Source: Actinomycetes bacterium
Lineage (GTDB): Bacteria; Actinomycetota; Acidimicrobiia; Acidimicrobiales; Ilumatobacteraceae
DNA length: 64,000 nucleotides
Reading direction: 5' to 3'
Assembly (NCBI GenBank): GCA_029782355.1
Contig: JAKOUY010000016.1
Coordinates: 558,001-622,000 of the forward strand
Shown: piece by piece, positions 11,000 through 19,260 of the stretch
How the letters are laid out: the number at the start of each line of letters is the position of its first letter
Numbering within the stretch: position 1 is the first letter of the stretch
Program-made: the position numbers and the translations under genes
The notes under the pieces: model-generated
Databases searched by the model: none
What the model was told of the DNA's origin: nothing
Seen by the model: only the letters and a program-made list of their open reading frames with translations

Positions 11000-12070
11000 G
11001 TGGAGCGGTGTGGGGATGCCGAGGTCCTGTGGGCCGACCTCCTCGGGCGGGGCACCCGTCAGCCGGCCTTCCGGGTCGTCCGTCAGGGCACCACGCTGCC
11101 GGCGAGGGCGGTGACCCGCAGCATCGGGATGGGCAACCACAACCTGGGCGACGCCGTCGACCCCAACCGGGTGCTGGCCGAGTACCGGGCCGGCGCCACC
11201 GTCGTGCTCCAGGGTCTGCACCACACCGATCGCCAAATGGCCCGCCTGGCGACCAATCTGGCGCTGGCGCTCGATCATCCGACGCAGGTCAACGCCTACT
11301 GCTCACCCCCGAACGCCCGCGGCCTCGACCTGCACTTCGACTACCACGACGTGTTCGTCGTCCAGCTCGCCGGGGCGAAGCGGTGGCGGGTGTGGGAGCG
11401 CCTGGAGCGGGCGCCGACCCCGGTGCGCGGGACGAACGTGCCGCTGCCCACGCTGGCAGAGCTGGGCGACCCGTTGATCGACGTCCAGCTGATGCCCGGC
11501 GACTGCCTGTACCTGCCGCGCGGGTTCCCCCACGCCGCCGAGACCGTCGAGACGGCCAGCGATCATCTGACCATCGGGCTGGTCACGGTGAACTGGGTGC
11601 GAGTGGTGCGCAAGGCACTCGACCAGGAACTGGCCGCCGGTCGGTTCACCGAGTCCCTCCCGGCCGGGCTCCTGCGGCCCGGTGCGCCGCCCGTCGACCT
11701 GCCGGACACGTCGTCGGTCACCGGGCAGCTCACCCCGGCGCAGCTGCGCGACTGGCTGGCCCGAGAGATCTGGCGCCGCCAGCCCTCGACGCGCTGGATC
11801 CCTCGTCAGCCGCCGACGCTGGCCGAGGACTCCCGCCTGGCGTTCACCCCCGGGCCGCTCTTGTGGCTCACCCACCAGGGCGGGCGCGCCGTGCTGGGCC
11901 TGGGCGAGCGCATGCTCGACCTACCCGACGAGGCGGTGCCGTTCCTGGCGGACCTGCTGACCCGACCCGATGGGTTCGCTCCCGGGGAGCTGCACGGGTT
12001 GGACGCAGCGTCGACACGGGTCGTGCTGCAGCGGCTGATGGACGAGGGCGTGCTGGTCGATGCCCGCTAG
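11000..12070 (+). CDS. JmjC/cupin-4 family 2-oxoglutarate oxygenase-like protein
   Basis: Cupin fold of the JmjC group related to ribosomal oxygenases (RoxA/YcfD, MINA53, NO66), which hydroxylate protein side chains using Fe(II) and 2-oxoglutarate. Visible are the HFD motif (about H112 and D114) followed by DVFVVQLAGAKRWRVWE, and the distal histidine in LPRGFPHAAE (about 177); a winged-helix-like C-terminal part follows. GTG 11000 is the first in-frame standard start, but codons back to 10844 look coding and resemble the family's N-terminus. Translation may therefore begin at CTG 10844, overlapping the previous stop, or follow a -1 shift. The substrate is unknown; the upstream Asp-repeat protein is a candidate by position only. 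Confidence 0.8.
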   Translation: MERCGDAEVLWADLLGRGTRQPAFRVVRQGTTLPARAVTRSIGMGNHNLGDAVDPNRVLAEYRAGATVVLQGLHHTDRQMARLATNLALALDHPTQVNAYCSPPNARGLDLHFDYHDVFVVQLAGAKRWRVWERLERAPTPVRGTNVPLPTLAELGDPLIDVQLMPGDCLYLPRGFPHAAETVETASDHLTIGLVTVNWVRVVRKALDQELAAGRFTESLPAGLLRPGAPPVDLPDTSSVTGQLTPAQLRDWLAREIWRRQPSTRWIPRQPPTLAEDSRLAFTPGPLLWLTHQGGRAVLGLGERMLDLPDEAVPFLADLLTRPDGFAPGELHGLDAASTRVVLQRLMDEGVLVDAR

Positions 12071-12977
12071 CGACGCCTGCTCGCTGGCCTCGCGAGGTCG
12101 CGGCGAAGCCGTCATGGCCACCGGATCGCAGGTGCCGGCATGGCTGCTCGTCGAGGTCCGTGGGGCGTGGGGGGCGGACGCCGTGCACGACAGCGCCCTC
12201 GGCGAGTACGTGCCCGCCGATTGGAAGGACGGTCTGCGAGGCCGTGGGGTGCGGGCCGTGTGCGTGCGCCAGGCGGCCCGGCGGGACGCCGACGGAGTGC
12301 GGCTGTTCTTCGAGACCGTGCGCCGCCCGCCGATGGTGGGCCGGCTGTGGACTCGCACCGTGGCATCGTTGGCCGACGTCGCCGCGGCCGCCGCCGGCTT
12401 GGCCGCCAGCCGGCCTGACCCGGCCGGATGGGTCCCCGCCGACCATCCCCTGGCGTTGGTGTGCACCAATGGCCGCCACGACCAGTGCTGCGCCAACGAG
12501 GGCCGCCCGGTGGTGCGCGCCCTGCGCGGCTCGGCCTGGGACGATCACGTCTGGGAGTGCTCGCACGTCGGCGGCGACCGCTTCGCCGCCAACGTCGTCG
12601 TCCTGCCCGAGAGCCTGTACTTCGGACGGTGCACGCCGGACGGGATCGTGTCGCTGCTGGATGGCGTGGCCGCCGGGCAACTCGACCTCGACCACTTCCG
12701 CGGCCGGTCCGGGTACCGAACCGTCGAACAGGCCGTCGAGCACCTGGTCCGCCGCCGGCTCGGGGTCGTCGCCGAGGGTGCAGTCCGGGTCCAACCCGGC
12801 GGGGCCGAGCAGTTCGACGTCGAGGTGGGCGCCGGCGGTCCAGACCGGGCGCCGACCGCCCGCTACGTGGCCACGCTGGAGGTGGCCTGGACCGTGCTGG
12901 ACGAGGCCTTGACCTGCCGGGGACGCCCGAACCAGCGGGTTCCGTCGTTCCGGTTGGCGGCTCTCGAGGCCCGCTGA
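12060..12977 (+). CDS. Sucrase/ferredoxin-like (Suc_Fer-like) thioredoxin-fold protein
   Basis: Member of the Suc_Fer-like family (PF06999), thioredoxin-fold proteins that may bind a [2Fe-2S] cluster. Diagnostic segments are the N-terminal CSLASR..WLLVE stretch, CTNGRHDQCC near residues 140-149, and VWECSHVGGDRFAANVVVLP. ATG 12060 is chosen because the N-terminal family signature would be lost from ATG 12114. It overlaps the end of the oxygenase gene by 11 bases, so the two are probably co-translated. A redox role for the neighbouring Fe(II) oxygenase is possible but not shown. Confidence 0.85.
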   Translation: MPASDACSLASRGRGEAVMATGSQVPAWLLVEVRGAWGADAVHDSALGEYVPADWKDGLRGRGVRAVCVRQAARRDADGVRLFFETVRRPPMVGRLWTRTVASLADVAAAAAGLAASRPDPAGWVPADHPLALVCTNGRHDQCCANEGRPVVRALRGSAWDDHVWECSHVGGDRFAANVVVLPESLYFGRCTPDGIVSLLDGVAAGQLDLDHFRGRSGYRTVEQAVEHLVRRRLGVVAEGAVRVQPGGAEQFDVEVGAGGPDRAPTARYVATLEVAWTVLDEALTCRGRPNQRVPSFRLAALEAR

Positions 12978-12983
12978 GTCGCC

Positions 12984-13694
12984 CTACGCGCTGGCCAGCT
13001 TGCCGGACGCGGCAACCAGGCCGTCGAACAGGTGCTGCTGGTCGTGATCGGTGGCTGCGGTGTCCTCCGGGTGCCACTGCACACCGAGCACCCAGCGGTG
13101 CTCCGTGGACTCGACGGCGTGGACCATGCCGTCGGTGGTGTCGTGGCCGACCACCTGGAGGCCGGGAGCGACGCGCTCGAGGGCCTGGTGATGGACGCAG
13201 TGGCAGTGGTGCGGGGTGGCCGTGCCCATCACCTCGGCCACCCGCGACGCCGGGTCGAGGCGGACCTCGTGGAAGTTGTGCCAGTGACCGTCGGTGCCGA
13301 TGTCCTGGCGCAGCGTGCCGCCGAGGGCCACGTTCAGCACCTGCAGTCCGCGGCAGATGGCGAGCACCGGCAGGTCGCGGGCCGCTGCTTCGGTGACGAC
13401 GGCCAGCTCGACCTCGTCATGCTCCGGGACGATCCCGTACAGCTCCTCGGCGTCGGGTTCCTGGCCGTAGCGCCTCGGGTCCACGTCGCCACCGCCGTGC
13501 AGCACGAGGCCGTCGGCGCGCTCGATCAGCTCGGGGAGCCGGTCGATCAGCGACGGCAGCGGCGGCACCATCACCGGGATCCCGCCCGCTCGTTGGATGC
13601 CGCGGAAGTACCGCTGGCCGGCGGCGTAGGCCTCGCCGCGCACTGGCGCGGCCTCGGCCGCGACCCGACCGACGATCAGGATCAGTGGGGCCAC
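12984..13694 (-). CDS. Gamma-glutamyl-gamma-aminobutyrate hydrolase-family protein (class I GATase, C26), copy 1
   Basis: Peptidase C26/PuuD-like hydrolase with the class I glutamine-amidotransferase fold, expected to cleave gamma-glutamyl amides. The nucleophile cysteine lies in LAICRGLQVLNVALGG, and the histidine/glutamate pair in GVQWHPEDT. 236 residues from GTG 13694. It overlaps the 3' end of a paralogue by 13 bases, so the two form a tandem operon read leftwards. It ends seven bases from the convergent Suc_Fer-like gene. Confidence 0.88.
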   Translation of the reverse strand: MAPLILIVGRVAAEAAPVRGEAYAAGQRYFRGIQRAGGIPVMVPPLPSLIDRLPELIERADGLVLHGGGDVDPRRYGQEPDAEELYGIVPEHDEVELAVVTEAAARDLPVLAICRGLQVLNVALGGTLRQDIGTDGHWHNFHEVRLDPASRVAEVMGTATPHHCHCVHHQALERVAPGLQVVGHDTTDGMVHAVESTEHRWVLGVQWHPEDTAATDHDQQHLFDGLVAASGKLASA

Positions 13695-14416
13695 GGGTGG
13701 GAGTGTAGGCCCCCTGCGGCGCGGCGGATCAGCTCGTCGTAGAGCGCCTGCTGGGTCGGTTGGCGAGGTGCGGTGTCCTCCGGGTGCCACTGGGCGCCGA
13801 CGATCCAGGCCGCCCCGGGCATCTCCACCGCCTCCAACTGGCCGTCGGGGGCCCACCCGGTGGGGATCAGGCCATCGGCGAGGCGGTCGATGCCCTGATG
13901 GTGCACCGAGTGACAGTGCTCGAGGTCGGTGGTGCCGGCGGCCAGCGCCAGGCGGCTGCCCTCCACCAGGCGAACCGAGTGCTCGCGCATCCAGTGGTCG
14001 TCGTTGCCGATGTCCTGCTGGAGGGTCCCGCCGAGCGCCACGTTGAGCACCTGCATGCCGCGGCACAGGGCCAGCATCGGCAGGTCGAGCTCGATGGCCG
14101 CCAGGGCCACGGCGATGTCCAGGTCGTCGTGGTCGGGGACGATGCCGTAGAGCTGCTCAGCGGTGGGGGTCTGCCCGTAGCGCCGCGGGTCGACGTCACC
14201 GCCGCCCGGCAGCAGCACGCCGTCGAAGTGCTGCAGGACGGTGACGGCGTTCTCCGCCAGCACGGCGATGGGCGGCACCAGCACGGGGACGCCGCCAGCT
14301 CGGGCGATGGCCCTGCTGTAGGGCTGGCTGCTGCTGAACGCGTCACGCTTGCCCTCGTCGGCGAAGGTGAGGTTGCGGGCGCACAGGGCGATGAGCGGGG
14401 GAGGAGCGGCACTCAC
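13682..14416 (-). CDS. Gamma-glutamyl-gamma-aminobutyrate hydrolase-family protein, copy 2
   Basis: Paralogue of the next gene downstream, with the same layout: LALCRGMQVLNVALGG nucleophile motif and GAQWHPEDT triad end. 244 residues from GTG 14416. Both copies share the GGGDVDPRRYGQ and LYGIVP(E/D)H segments, so they arose by duplication and both keep their catalytic residues. The substrates may differ; gamma-glutamyl-GABA is only the family prototype. Confidence 0.87.
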   Translation of the reverse strand: MSAAPPPLIALCARNLTFADEGKRDAFSSSQPYSRAIARAGGVPVLVPPIAVLAENAVTVLQHFDGVLLPGGGDVDPRRYGQTPTAEQLYGIVPDHDDLDIAVALAAIELDLPMLALCRGMQVLNVALGGTLQQDIGNDDHWMREHSVRLVEGSRLALAAGTTDLEHCHSVHHQGIDRLADGLIPTGWAPDGQLEAVEMPGAAWIVGAQWHPEDTAPRQPTQQALYDELIRRAAGGLHSHPWPH

Positions 14417-14540
14417 GAGCGCCCAGTCTCGCAGCCTCGACCCATCACCGGGCAGCCGGTTGCCCGTCGGCGGCCTGCGGCCGAGCGGACACCGGCCAAC
14501 GGCCAACAGCGGCCCCGCCACTCCGCCCGCCCCATCGAGC

Positions 14541-14587
14541 AACTGGTCAGCGAATCCGGGCCTCTGCACCGGATTCGCTGACCAGTT
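14541..14587 (-). terminator. Perfect 19-bp inverted repeat after threonine ammonia-lyase
   Basis: AACTGGTCAGCGAATCCGG (14541-14559), a 9-base loop, then its exact reverse complement (14569-14587). It begins 15 bases downstream of the stop of the minus-strand ilvA-like gene, a terminator position, though there is no strong U-tract. A decayed copy lies at 37886-37930, so the element recurs in the genome. Confidence 0.7.
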
Positions 14588-14602
14588 CGGGTTCGGCGAC
14601 GG

Positions 14603-15814
14603 TCAGGCTCGGTTGGCCCGCTCGACGTGATAGCCGGCGGCGCGGACCGCCCGGACCACCTGGTCGGCGTGATCGGTGCCGCGGACCTCGAGGACCACGT
14701 TGACGCCGGTCTCGCGCACCTGCAGGGCCACGCCCTCGCGGACGTGGTCGACGACCACCAGGTTGGCGCCCTGCTGGGCGAACAGGGTCAGCAGGGCGGC
14801 CAGCCCCCCGGGCCGGTCGCTGATGGTCACGTAGAGCAGCAGCCGCCGACCGGCACCGGTCTCGTGGCGGCGGATCAGCCCGGGCACGACGCCGAGATCG
14901 ACGTTGCCGCCGGACAGCACGACGCAGGTGGCGCCGTGGCGGGCCGCAGCGACGTGCCCGGACAGCAGGGCGGCGACGCCCACCGCGCCGGCACCCTCGA
15001 CGTACAGCTTGGCCCGCTCCATCAGCAGCACCATGGCGTCGGCGACGGCGTTCTCGTCGACCACGACGACGTCGTCGAGCCACCGCTCGACCAGCGGGCG
15101 GGTCAGCTCGCCGGGTCGTTTGACGGCGATCCCGTCGGCCAGGGTGACCACCGGGCCGCCGGGGATCGGTTGGTTGGCGTACGGCGCACAGGCGCGGACC
15201 TGAACTCCGACCACCTGGATGGTGGGGTCGTACTGCTTGACGGCCATCGCCAGGCCGGTGGCCAGGCCGCCGCCGCCCAGGGGGACAACGACCCGGCGGA
15301 GCTCGTCGACGTCACTGATCAGCTCGCGGCCGATGGTGGCCTGACCGGCGATGATCGCCAGGTCGTCGTACGGGTGGCAGAACGCCATGCCGGCATCGGC
15401 GGCCCGGGCCTTGGCTAGCACGACGGCGTCGTCGAGGGTGTCCCCACCTTCGGCGATCGTGGCTCCGTATGCCCGGCAGGCCTCCATCTTGGCGATCGAG
15501 GCGCCGGCCGGCACGAAGATCTCGCACGGGACGCCAGCGTGGCGGGCCGCGAAGGCCAGCGCTTGGGCGTGGTTGCCGGCGCTGCCGGCGGTCACGCCTC
15601 GAGCGGCGTCGGTACCGAGCGCGGCCAGCTTCGACATCGCCCCGCGGATCTTGAAGCTGCCGGTGCGCTGGAGGTTCTCGGCCTTCAGCACGACCTGCCC
15701 GCCGCTGCGCTCGCTGAGCGACGCCGACGTGGTGACGGGGGTGTGCTTGACCACGCCGCGCCCGGCGCGGGCGGCTCGGTCGATCTCGGCGGAGGGCAGG
15801 TCGCGTTCGGGCAT
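14603..15814 (-). CDS. ilvA: Threonine ammonia-lyase
   Basis: PLP-dependent enzyme that deaminates threonine to 2-oxobutanoate, either for isoleucine synthesis or for threonine breakdown. The PLP lysine is in TGSFKIRGA, the glycine-rich phosphate loop in PLGGGGLATG, and SAGNHAQ is typical. A single C-terminal ACT-like domain occupies roughly residues 325-403. 403 residues, the size of short, single-ACT forms (TdcB/IlvA2-like). ATG 15814 is divergent from the next gene with only 23 bases between starts. Confidence 0.92.
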   Translation of the reverse strand: MPERDLPSAEIDRAARAGRGVVKHTPVTTSASLSERSGGQVVLKAENLQRTGSFKIRGAMSKLAALGTDAARGVTAGSAGNHAQALAFAARHAGVPCEIFVPAGASIAKMEACRAYGATIAEGGDTLDDAVVLAKARAADAGMAFCHPYDDLAIIAGQATIGRELISDVDELRRVVVPLGGGGLATGLAMAVKQYDPTIQVVGVQVRACAPYANQPIPGGPVVTLADGIAVKRPGELTRPLVERWLDDVVVVDENAVADAMVLLMERAKLYVEGAGAVGVAALLSGHVAAARHGATCVVLSGGNVDLGVVPGLIRRHETGAGRRLLLYVTISDRPGGLAALLTLFAQQGANLVVVDHVREGVALQVRETGVNVVLEVRGTDHADQVVRAVRAAGYHVERANRA

Positions 15815-15824
15815 GGGCAGGGCG

Positions 15825-15830
15825 TACCGT
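15825..15830 (+). promoter_or_regulatory. -10-like box TACCGT before the GATase gene
   Basis: TACCGT ends 7 bases before ATG 15838, and no Shine-Dalgarno sequence is visible. This fits leaderless transcription. No convincing -35 box is seen. Confidence 0.4.
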
Positions 15831-15837
15831 AGTGCGG

Positions 15838-16536
15838 ATGCGTGCCTTGCTCGTCGGCAACGTCGGAGATGCCGACGGTGGCCTGGTCACCGCTCGGTTC
15901 GAGCACCACGGCTACCGCTTCGAGCGCGTCGACCGTGATCACCCGGAGACCTGGCCGACGTTGGACGGGGCCGAGTTGGTGGTCCTGCTCGGCAGCGAGT
16001 GGAGCGTCTACTGGCCGGACATCGTCGAGGCGGTCGAAGCTGAAGCGGCGGCGATCCGCGAGTGCGTTCGCCGGGAGATCCCGATCTTCGGCATCTGCTT
16101 CGGGAGCCAGATCGCCGCCCACGCCCTGGGGGGACGGGTGTTCCGTGCCGAGCACCAGGAGATCGGTTGGTACGAGGTTGCCGTGCAGCCGGGCGCCGCG
16201 GTGCCGGCCGCCGGCCCATGGATGCAGTGGCACAGCGACGTGGTCGACGTCCCCGCCGACGCCGTCGTGCTGGCTACCAGCGATGTCGGCCCGCAGGCCT
16301 GGTCGGTCGGCCGAACGCTGTGCGTGCAGTTCCACCCGGAGGTGACCGGCCCGATCGTCGAACGCTGGGTGCGCGGTGGTGGCCACGCCGAGGCCGAAGC
16401 GTTCGGCCGGGATCCCGAGCTGCTCATCGCCCAGAGTCACCAGCTCTCCGGGCAGGCCAGGCCGAACACCGATGACCTGGTCGACTGGTTCGTGGCCTCC
16501 GTGATGAGCACGCCGCCGGGCGACACGCCGCGGTAG
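15838..16536 (+). CDS. Class I glutamine amidotransferase-like protein
   Basis: GMP-synthase-like glutamine amidotransferase domain protein without a synthetase domain. The nucleophile lies in FGICFGSQ, the triad histidine and glutamate in VQFHPEVTG. 232 residues from ATG 15838; GTG 15832 would add two residues. It hydrolyses glutamine or a gamma-glutamyl compound by family, with an unknown acceptor. The third GATase-fold gene within 3.5 kb, but not a close copy of the C26 pair. Confidence 0.8.
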   Translation: MRALLVGNVGDADGGLVTARFEHHGYRFERVDRDHPETWPTLDGAELVVLLGSEWSVYWPDIVEAVEAEAAAIRECVRREIPIFGICFGSQIAAHALGGRVFRAEHQEIGWYEVAVQPGAAVPAAGPWMQWHSDVVDVPADAVVLATSDVGPQAWSVGRTLCVQFHPEVTGPIVERWVRGGGHAEAEAFGRDPELLIAQSHQLSGQARPNTDDLVDWFVASVMSTPPGDTPR

Positions 16537-16582
16537 TCACCGGGTCATTGCGCCGCCTGGCTGATCGTTGCATGATGCGCAG

Positions 16583-17629
16583 ATGAACGGTCCTGTGCAC
16601 ACGCCCGCCGGCGCACTGGCGGACTCGGACATCGCCCGGCTTCGGTTGATCCGCACGTATCGGGCCCTGCGCATCGCCACCGTGGTGGCTGCGGTCATGC
16701 TGCTCGCCGCGATCGTCCGCCAGATCCGCGGCCCGGTCGGCTGGCTCTCCTCGATCAGCGGCTACTACTACAGCAACGCCCAGACGGTGTTCGTCGCCTC
16801 CCTGGCGGCCATCGGGGTCAGCCTGCTGTCGATCTTCGGGGTCTCCGACGTCGAGGACACCTTGTTGAACATCGCCGGTTCGGCCGCACCGGTCGTCGCC
16901 TTCGTGCCGACGAACCCGCTCGACAACGACCGCTACGAGCCGTACATCGGGCTGGTGCGAACCTCGATGTGGGCGTACCTCGCGGGTGCCGTGGTCAGCG
17001 TGGTCGTCATGACGCTCGCTGCTCGTGACGAGATCCGGGCCGGCTGGCATCCGGCTCCGACGCGACGGTGGTTCCTCGGAGGCCTGGCCGCGTCGGCGAT
17101 CCCGGCGGTGGTGTTCCTGGTGCTCGGGTTCACCGCCGGGGCCGCTGGCCTGCCGCACCTCCACCTGGCGGCGGCGATCACCCTATTCGGCGCCGTCGGT
17201 GTGGTGGTCGCCGGCCAGGCGCTGCGCAACCTGCGCACGTTGGGTCGCACGCTGCGGCTCCTGGTCGCGGTGCTCGCCACGCTGGCCGGGTTGCTCCTCG
17301 TCTTCGCCGCCTCGCCCGGGGCCTGGACGATCATCGGTGTGGCGCTGGGAGCGGTGGGCCTGCTGGTCGGTTGGCGGGCCCGTCGTGACTTCGCCGCAGT
17401 CGGACTGTCCACCGGTTGGGTCGGCTGCTACGCGCTCATCGCCCTCACCATGGCGGTGAGCCCGGTGGGGATCCTGATCCTCGACCACCATCACCCGATC
17501 AGGCACGAGGTGTTCATCATCGAGGTGATCGAGCTGGCGTGTTTCGGTCTGTTCTGGGCCCTGCAGACGGTCGAGCATTGGAACGAGGCAGGGCGAAAGC
17601 CGGAGTCGACCGGGCTGAACGTCCCCTGA
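16583..17629 (+). CDS. Polytopic membrane protein of unknown function (DUF998-like)
   Basis: About nine predicted membrane helices over 348 residues and no enzymatic motif. The segment SISGYYYSNAQTVFVASLAAIGVSLLSI and the following loop resemble DUF998-type membrane proteins, which have no assigned role. ATG 16583 is chosen over the upstream TTG 16568; the hexamer CATGAT ends 6 bases before it. It stands alone between the GATase gene and nuoA. Confidence 0.6.
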   Translation: MNGPVHTPAGALADSDIARLRLIRTYRALRIATVVAAVMLLAAIVRQIRGPVGWLSSISGYYYSNAQTVFVASLAAIGVSLLSIFGVSDVEDTLLNIAGSAAPVVAFVPTNPLDNDRYEPYIGLVRTSMWAYLAGAVVSVVVMTLAARDEIRAGWHPAPTRRWFLGGLAASAIPAVVFLVLGFTAGAAGLPHLHLAAAITLFGAVGVVVAGQALRNLRTLGRTLRLLVAVLATLAGLLLVFAASPGAWTIIGVALGAVGLLVGWRARRDFAAVGLSTGWVGCYALIALTMAVSPVGILILDHHHPIRHEVFIIEVIELACFGLFWALQTVEHWNEAGRKPESTGLNVP

Positions 17630-17638
17630 GTCCAGCGT

Positions 17639-17669
17639 TTGTGGGCAGATTCCCGGCGCGTAGTAGCGT
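17639..17669 (+). promoter_or_regulatory. Predicted promoter of nuoABCD
   Basis: TTGTGG (17639-17644) precedes TAGTAG (17661-17666) by 16 bases; the overlapping TAGCGT (17664-17669) ends 8 bases before the nuoA ATG. Either choice gives a leader of only a few bases. It lies just after the preceding stop. Weak prediction. Confidence 0.4.
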
Positions 17670-17677
17670 CGGCCCCG

Positions 17678-18043
17678 ATGTCGCAGTTCCTTCGCGAGTA
17701 CCTCACGGTGTTCTGGTTCGCCGTGCTGGCGCTGCTGTTGGCCGGGTTGCTGCTCGGCATCTCCGCTCTGGTCCGCCCGAACAAGCCCACGGCCCAGAAG
17801 CTGCTGGCGTACGAGAGCGGTGTCGATCCGATCGGCGACGGCTGGTCGCAGAGCCAGGTGCGCTACTACTTCTTCGCCCTGCTGTTCGTCATCTTCGACG
17901 TGGAGGCGGTGTTCATCTTCCCGTGGGCCACCCAACTCGAGCGCTACGGCACGTTCGGATTGGTCGAGATGGGCATCTTCGTGTTCGTCCTGCTCCTTGG
18001 CCTCGTGTACGCGTGGCGCAAGGGTGCGCTGCGCTGGGTCTAG
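17678..18043 (+). CDS. nuoA: NADH-quinone oxidoreductase subunit A
   Basis: Three-helix membrane subunit of complex I at the quinone-site junction. It carries the typical loop [13 protein letters not shown] and the second-helix motif [22 protein letters not shown], whose acidic residues are conserved. 121 residues from ATG 17678. First gene of a second nuo cluster, 7.6 kb after nuoN; spacing to nuoB is 19 bases. Confidence 0.96.
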   Translation: MSQFLREYLTVFWFAVLALLLAGLLLGISALVRPNKPTAQKLLAYESGVDPIGDGWSQSQVRYYFFALLFVIFDVEAVFIFPWATQLERYGTFGLVEMGIFVFVLLLGLVYAWRKGALRWV

Positions 18044-18062
18044 GCCGGGGTGTGAGGCAACG

Positions 18063-18602
18063 ATGGGTCTGGTCGACAAGGGGCGGATGCCCAAACCGCT
18101 GACGACGCTGTTCAACATGGGTCGCAGCTACAGCATGTGGGTGTACCAGTGGGGTCTTGCCTGCTGCGCCATCGAGATGGGTGCGGCGTTCGGTTCGCCG
18201 CGCTACGACGTCATGCGCCTCGGGGTCATCCCGCTGCCGGCGTCGCCCCGCCAGGCTGACCTGGTGGTGGTGTCCGGCACGGTGACCGACAAGATGGCCC
18301 CGGCCGTCAAGCGCCTGTACGAGCAGATGGCCGAGCCGAAGTACGTCATCAGCATGGGGTCGTGCGCCAACTGCGGCGGTCCGTATTGGGACAGCTACTC
18401 GGTGACCAAGGGCGTCGATCAGATCATCCCGGTGGACATCTACGTGCCCGGCTGCCCGCCGCGCCCCGAGGCGCTGCTGGAGGGCGTGGTGCTGCTGCAG
18501 CAGCGGATCAAGAACGAGGACATGGGCGCCCGCTGGCGCGGCGAGGGCACCAAGCCGCTGGTCCGTGAGCCGGCCGTGGTGGGCGGTGGTCCCGTTGAGT
18601 GA
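18063..18602 (+). CDS. nuoB: NADH-quinone oxidoreductase subunit B
   Basis: Holds the terminal Fe-S cluster N2 that reduces quinone. Adjacent cysteines C34-C35 in GLACCAIEM, plus C101 (GSCANCGG) and C131 (VPGCPPRP), are the N2 ligands. 179 residues, usual length. It follows nuoA and its stop overlaps the TTG start of nuoC. Confidence 0.97.
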   Translation: MGLVDKGRMPKPLTTLFNMGRSYSMWVYQWGLACCAIEMGAAFGSPRYDVMRLGVIPLPASPRQADLVVVSGTVTDKMAPAVKRLYEQMAEPKYVISMGSCANCGGPYWDSYSVTKGVDQIIPVDIYVPGCPPRPEALLEGVVLLQQRIKNEDMGARWRGEGTKPLVREPAVVGGGPVE

Positions 18603-19260
18603 CACCACGACCGACACCCCAGCGCTGCCGGGCGACGGGTTGCGCGACGGGATCGTCCAGCGGATGCGCGACGCCATCGGCGCCGACCTGCTGGACAGCC
18701 TGGTCAAGCCGGGTGACGACGTGTGGTTGCGAGTGTCCACGTCGGCCTGGCGAGCCGCTGGACTGGCGCTGCGCGATCGGCTGGGCTGCCGCCACTTCGG
18801 TTTCCTGTCGGCCATCGACTGGATGCCGAGCCCGTACGGCCGTGGCGAGGACGACCCGACCCAGCCGGCTCCCGAGCGGGACGACACCATTCGCCAGGGC
18901 TATGCCGGCGGCGAGACCCGTCTGCAGGTCTTCGCCCGGGTCGTCAACCTCGACGAGCACTGGGGCGTCACGGTCAAGGCCGACGTGCCCGACGACCATC
19001 CGGTCGTCGACAGCTGGATTCCGGTGTATGCCGGGGCCAACTGGCACGAGCGGGAGTGCCACGAGATGTTCGGCATCGAGTTCGCCGGCCATCCCGACCT
19101 GCGTCACATGTACCTGCCGACCGACTTCGAGGGTCACCCGATGCGCAAGGACTTCCCGCTGCTGGCGCGGATGATCAAGCCGTGGCCGGGCATCGCCGAC
19201 GTCGAGCCGTTGCCAGGGGGCGACGACGAGGAGGCCCCGGCCGAAGGAGCGTCGTCGTGA
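18595..19260 (+). CDS. nuoC: NADH-quinone oxidoreductase subunit C
   Basis: 30-kDa-type subunit that docks NuoD onto the peripheral arm. The signature [26 protein letters not shown] is intact near residues 146-172. TTG 18595 overlaps the nuoB stop and gives a 221-residue protein; GTG 18565 would extend into nuoB. An acidic tail precedes the overlap with nuoD. Confidence 0.94.
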   Translation: MSDTTTDTPALPGDGLRDGIVQRMRDAIGADLLDSLVKPGDDVWLRVSTSAWRAAGLALRDRLGCRHFGFLSAIDWMPSPYGRGEDDPTQPAPERDDTIRQGYAGGETRLQVFARVVNLDEHWGVTVKADVPDDHPVVDSWIPVYAGANWHERECHEMFGIEFAGHPDLRHMYLPTDFEGHPMRKDFPLLARMIKPWPGIADVEPLPGGDDEEAPAEGASS

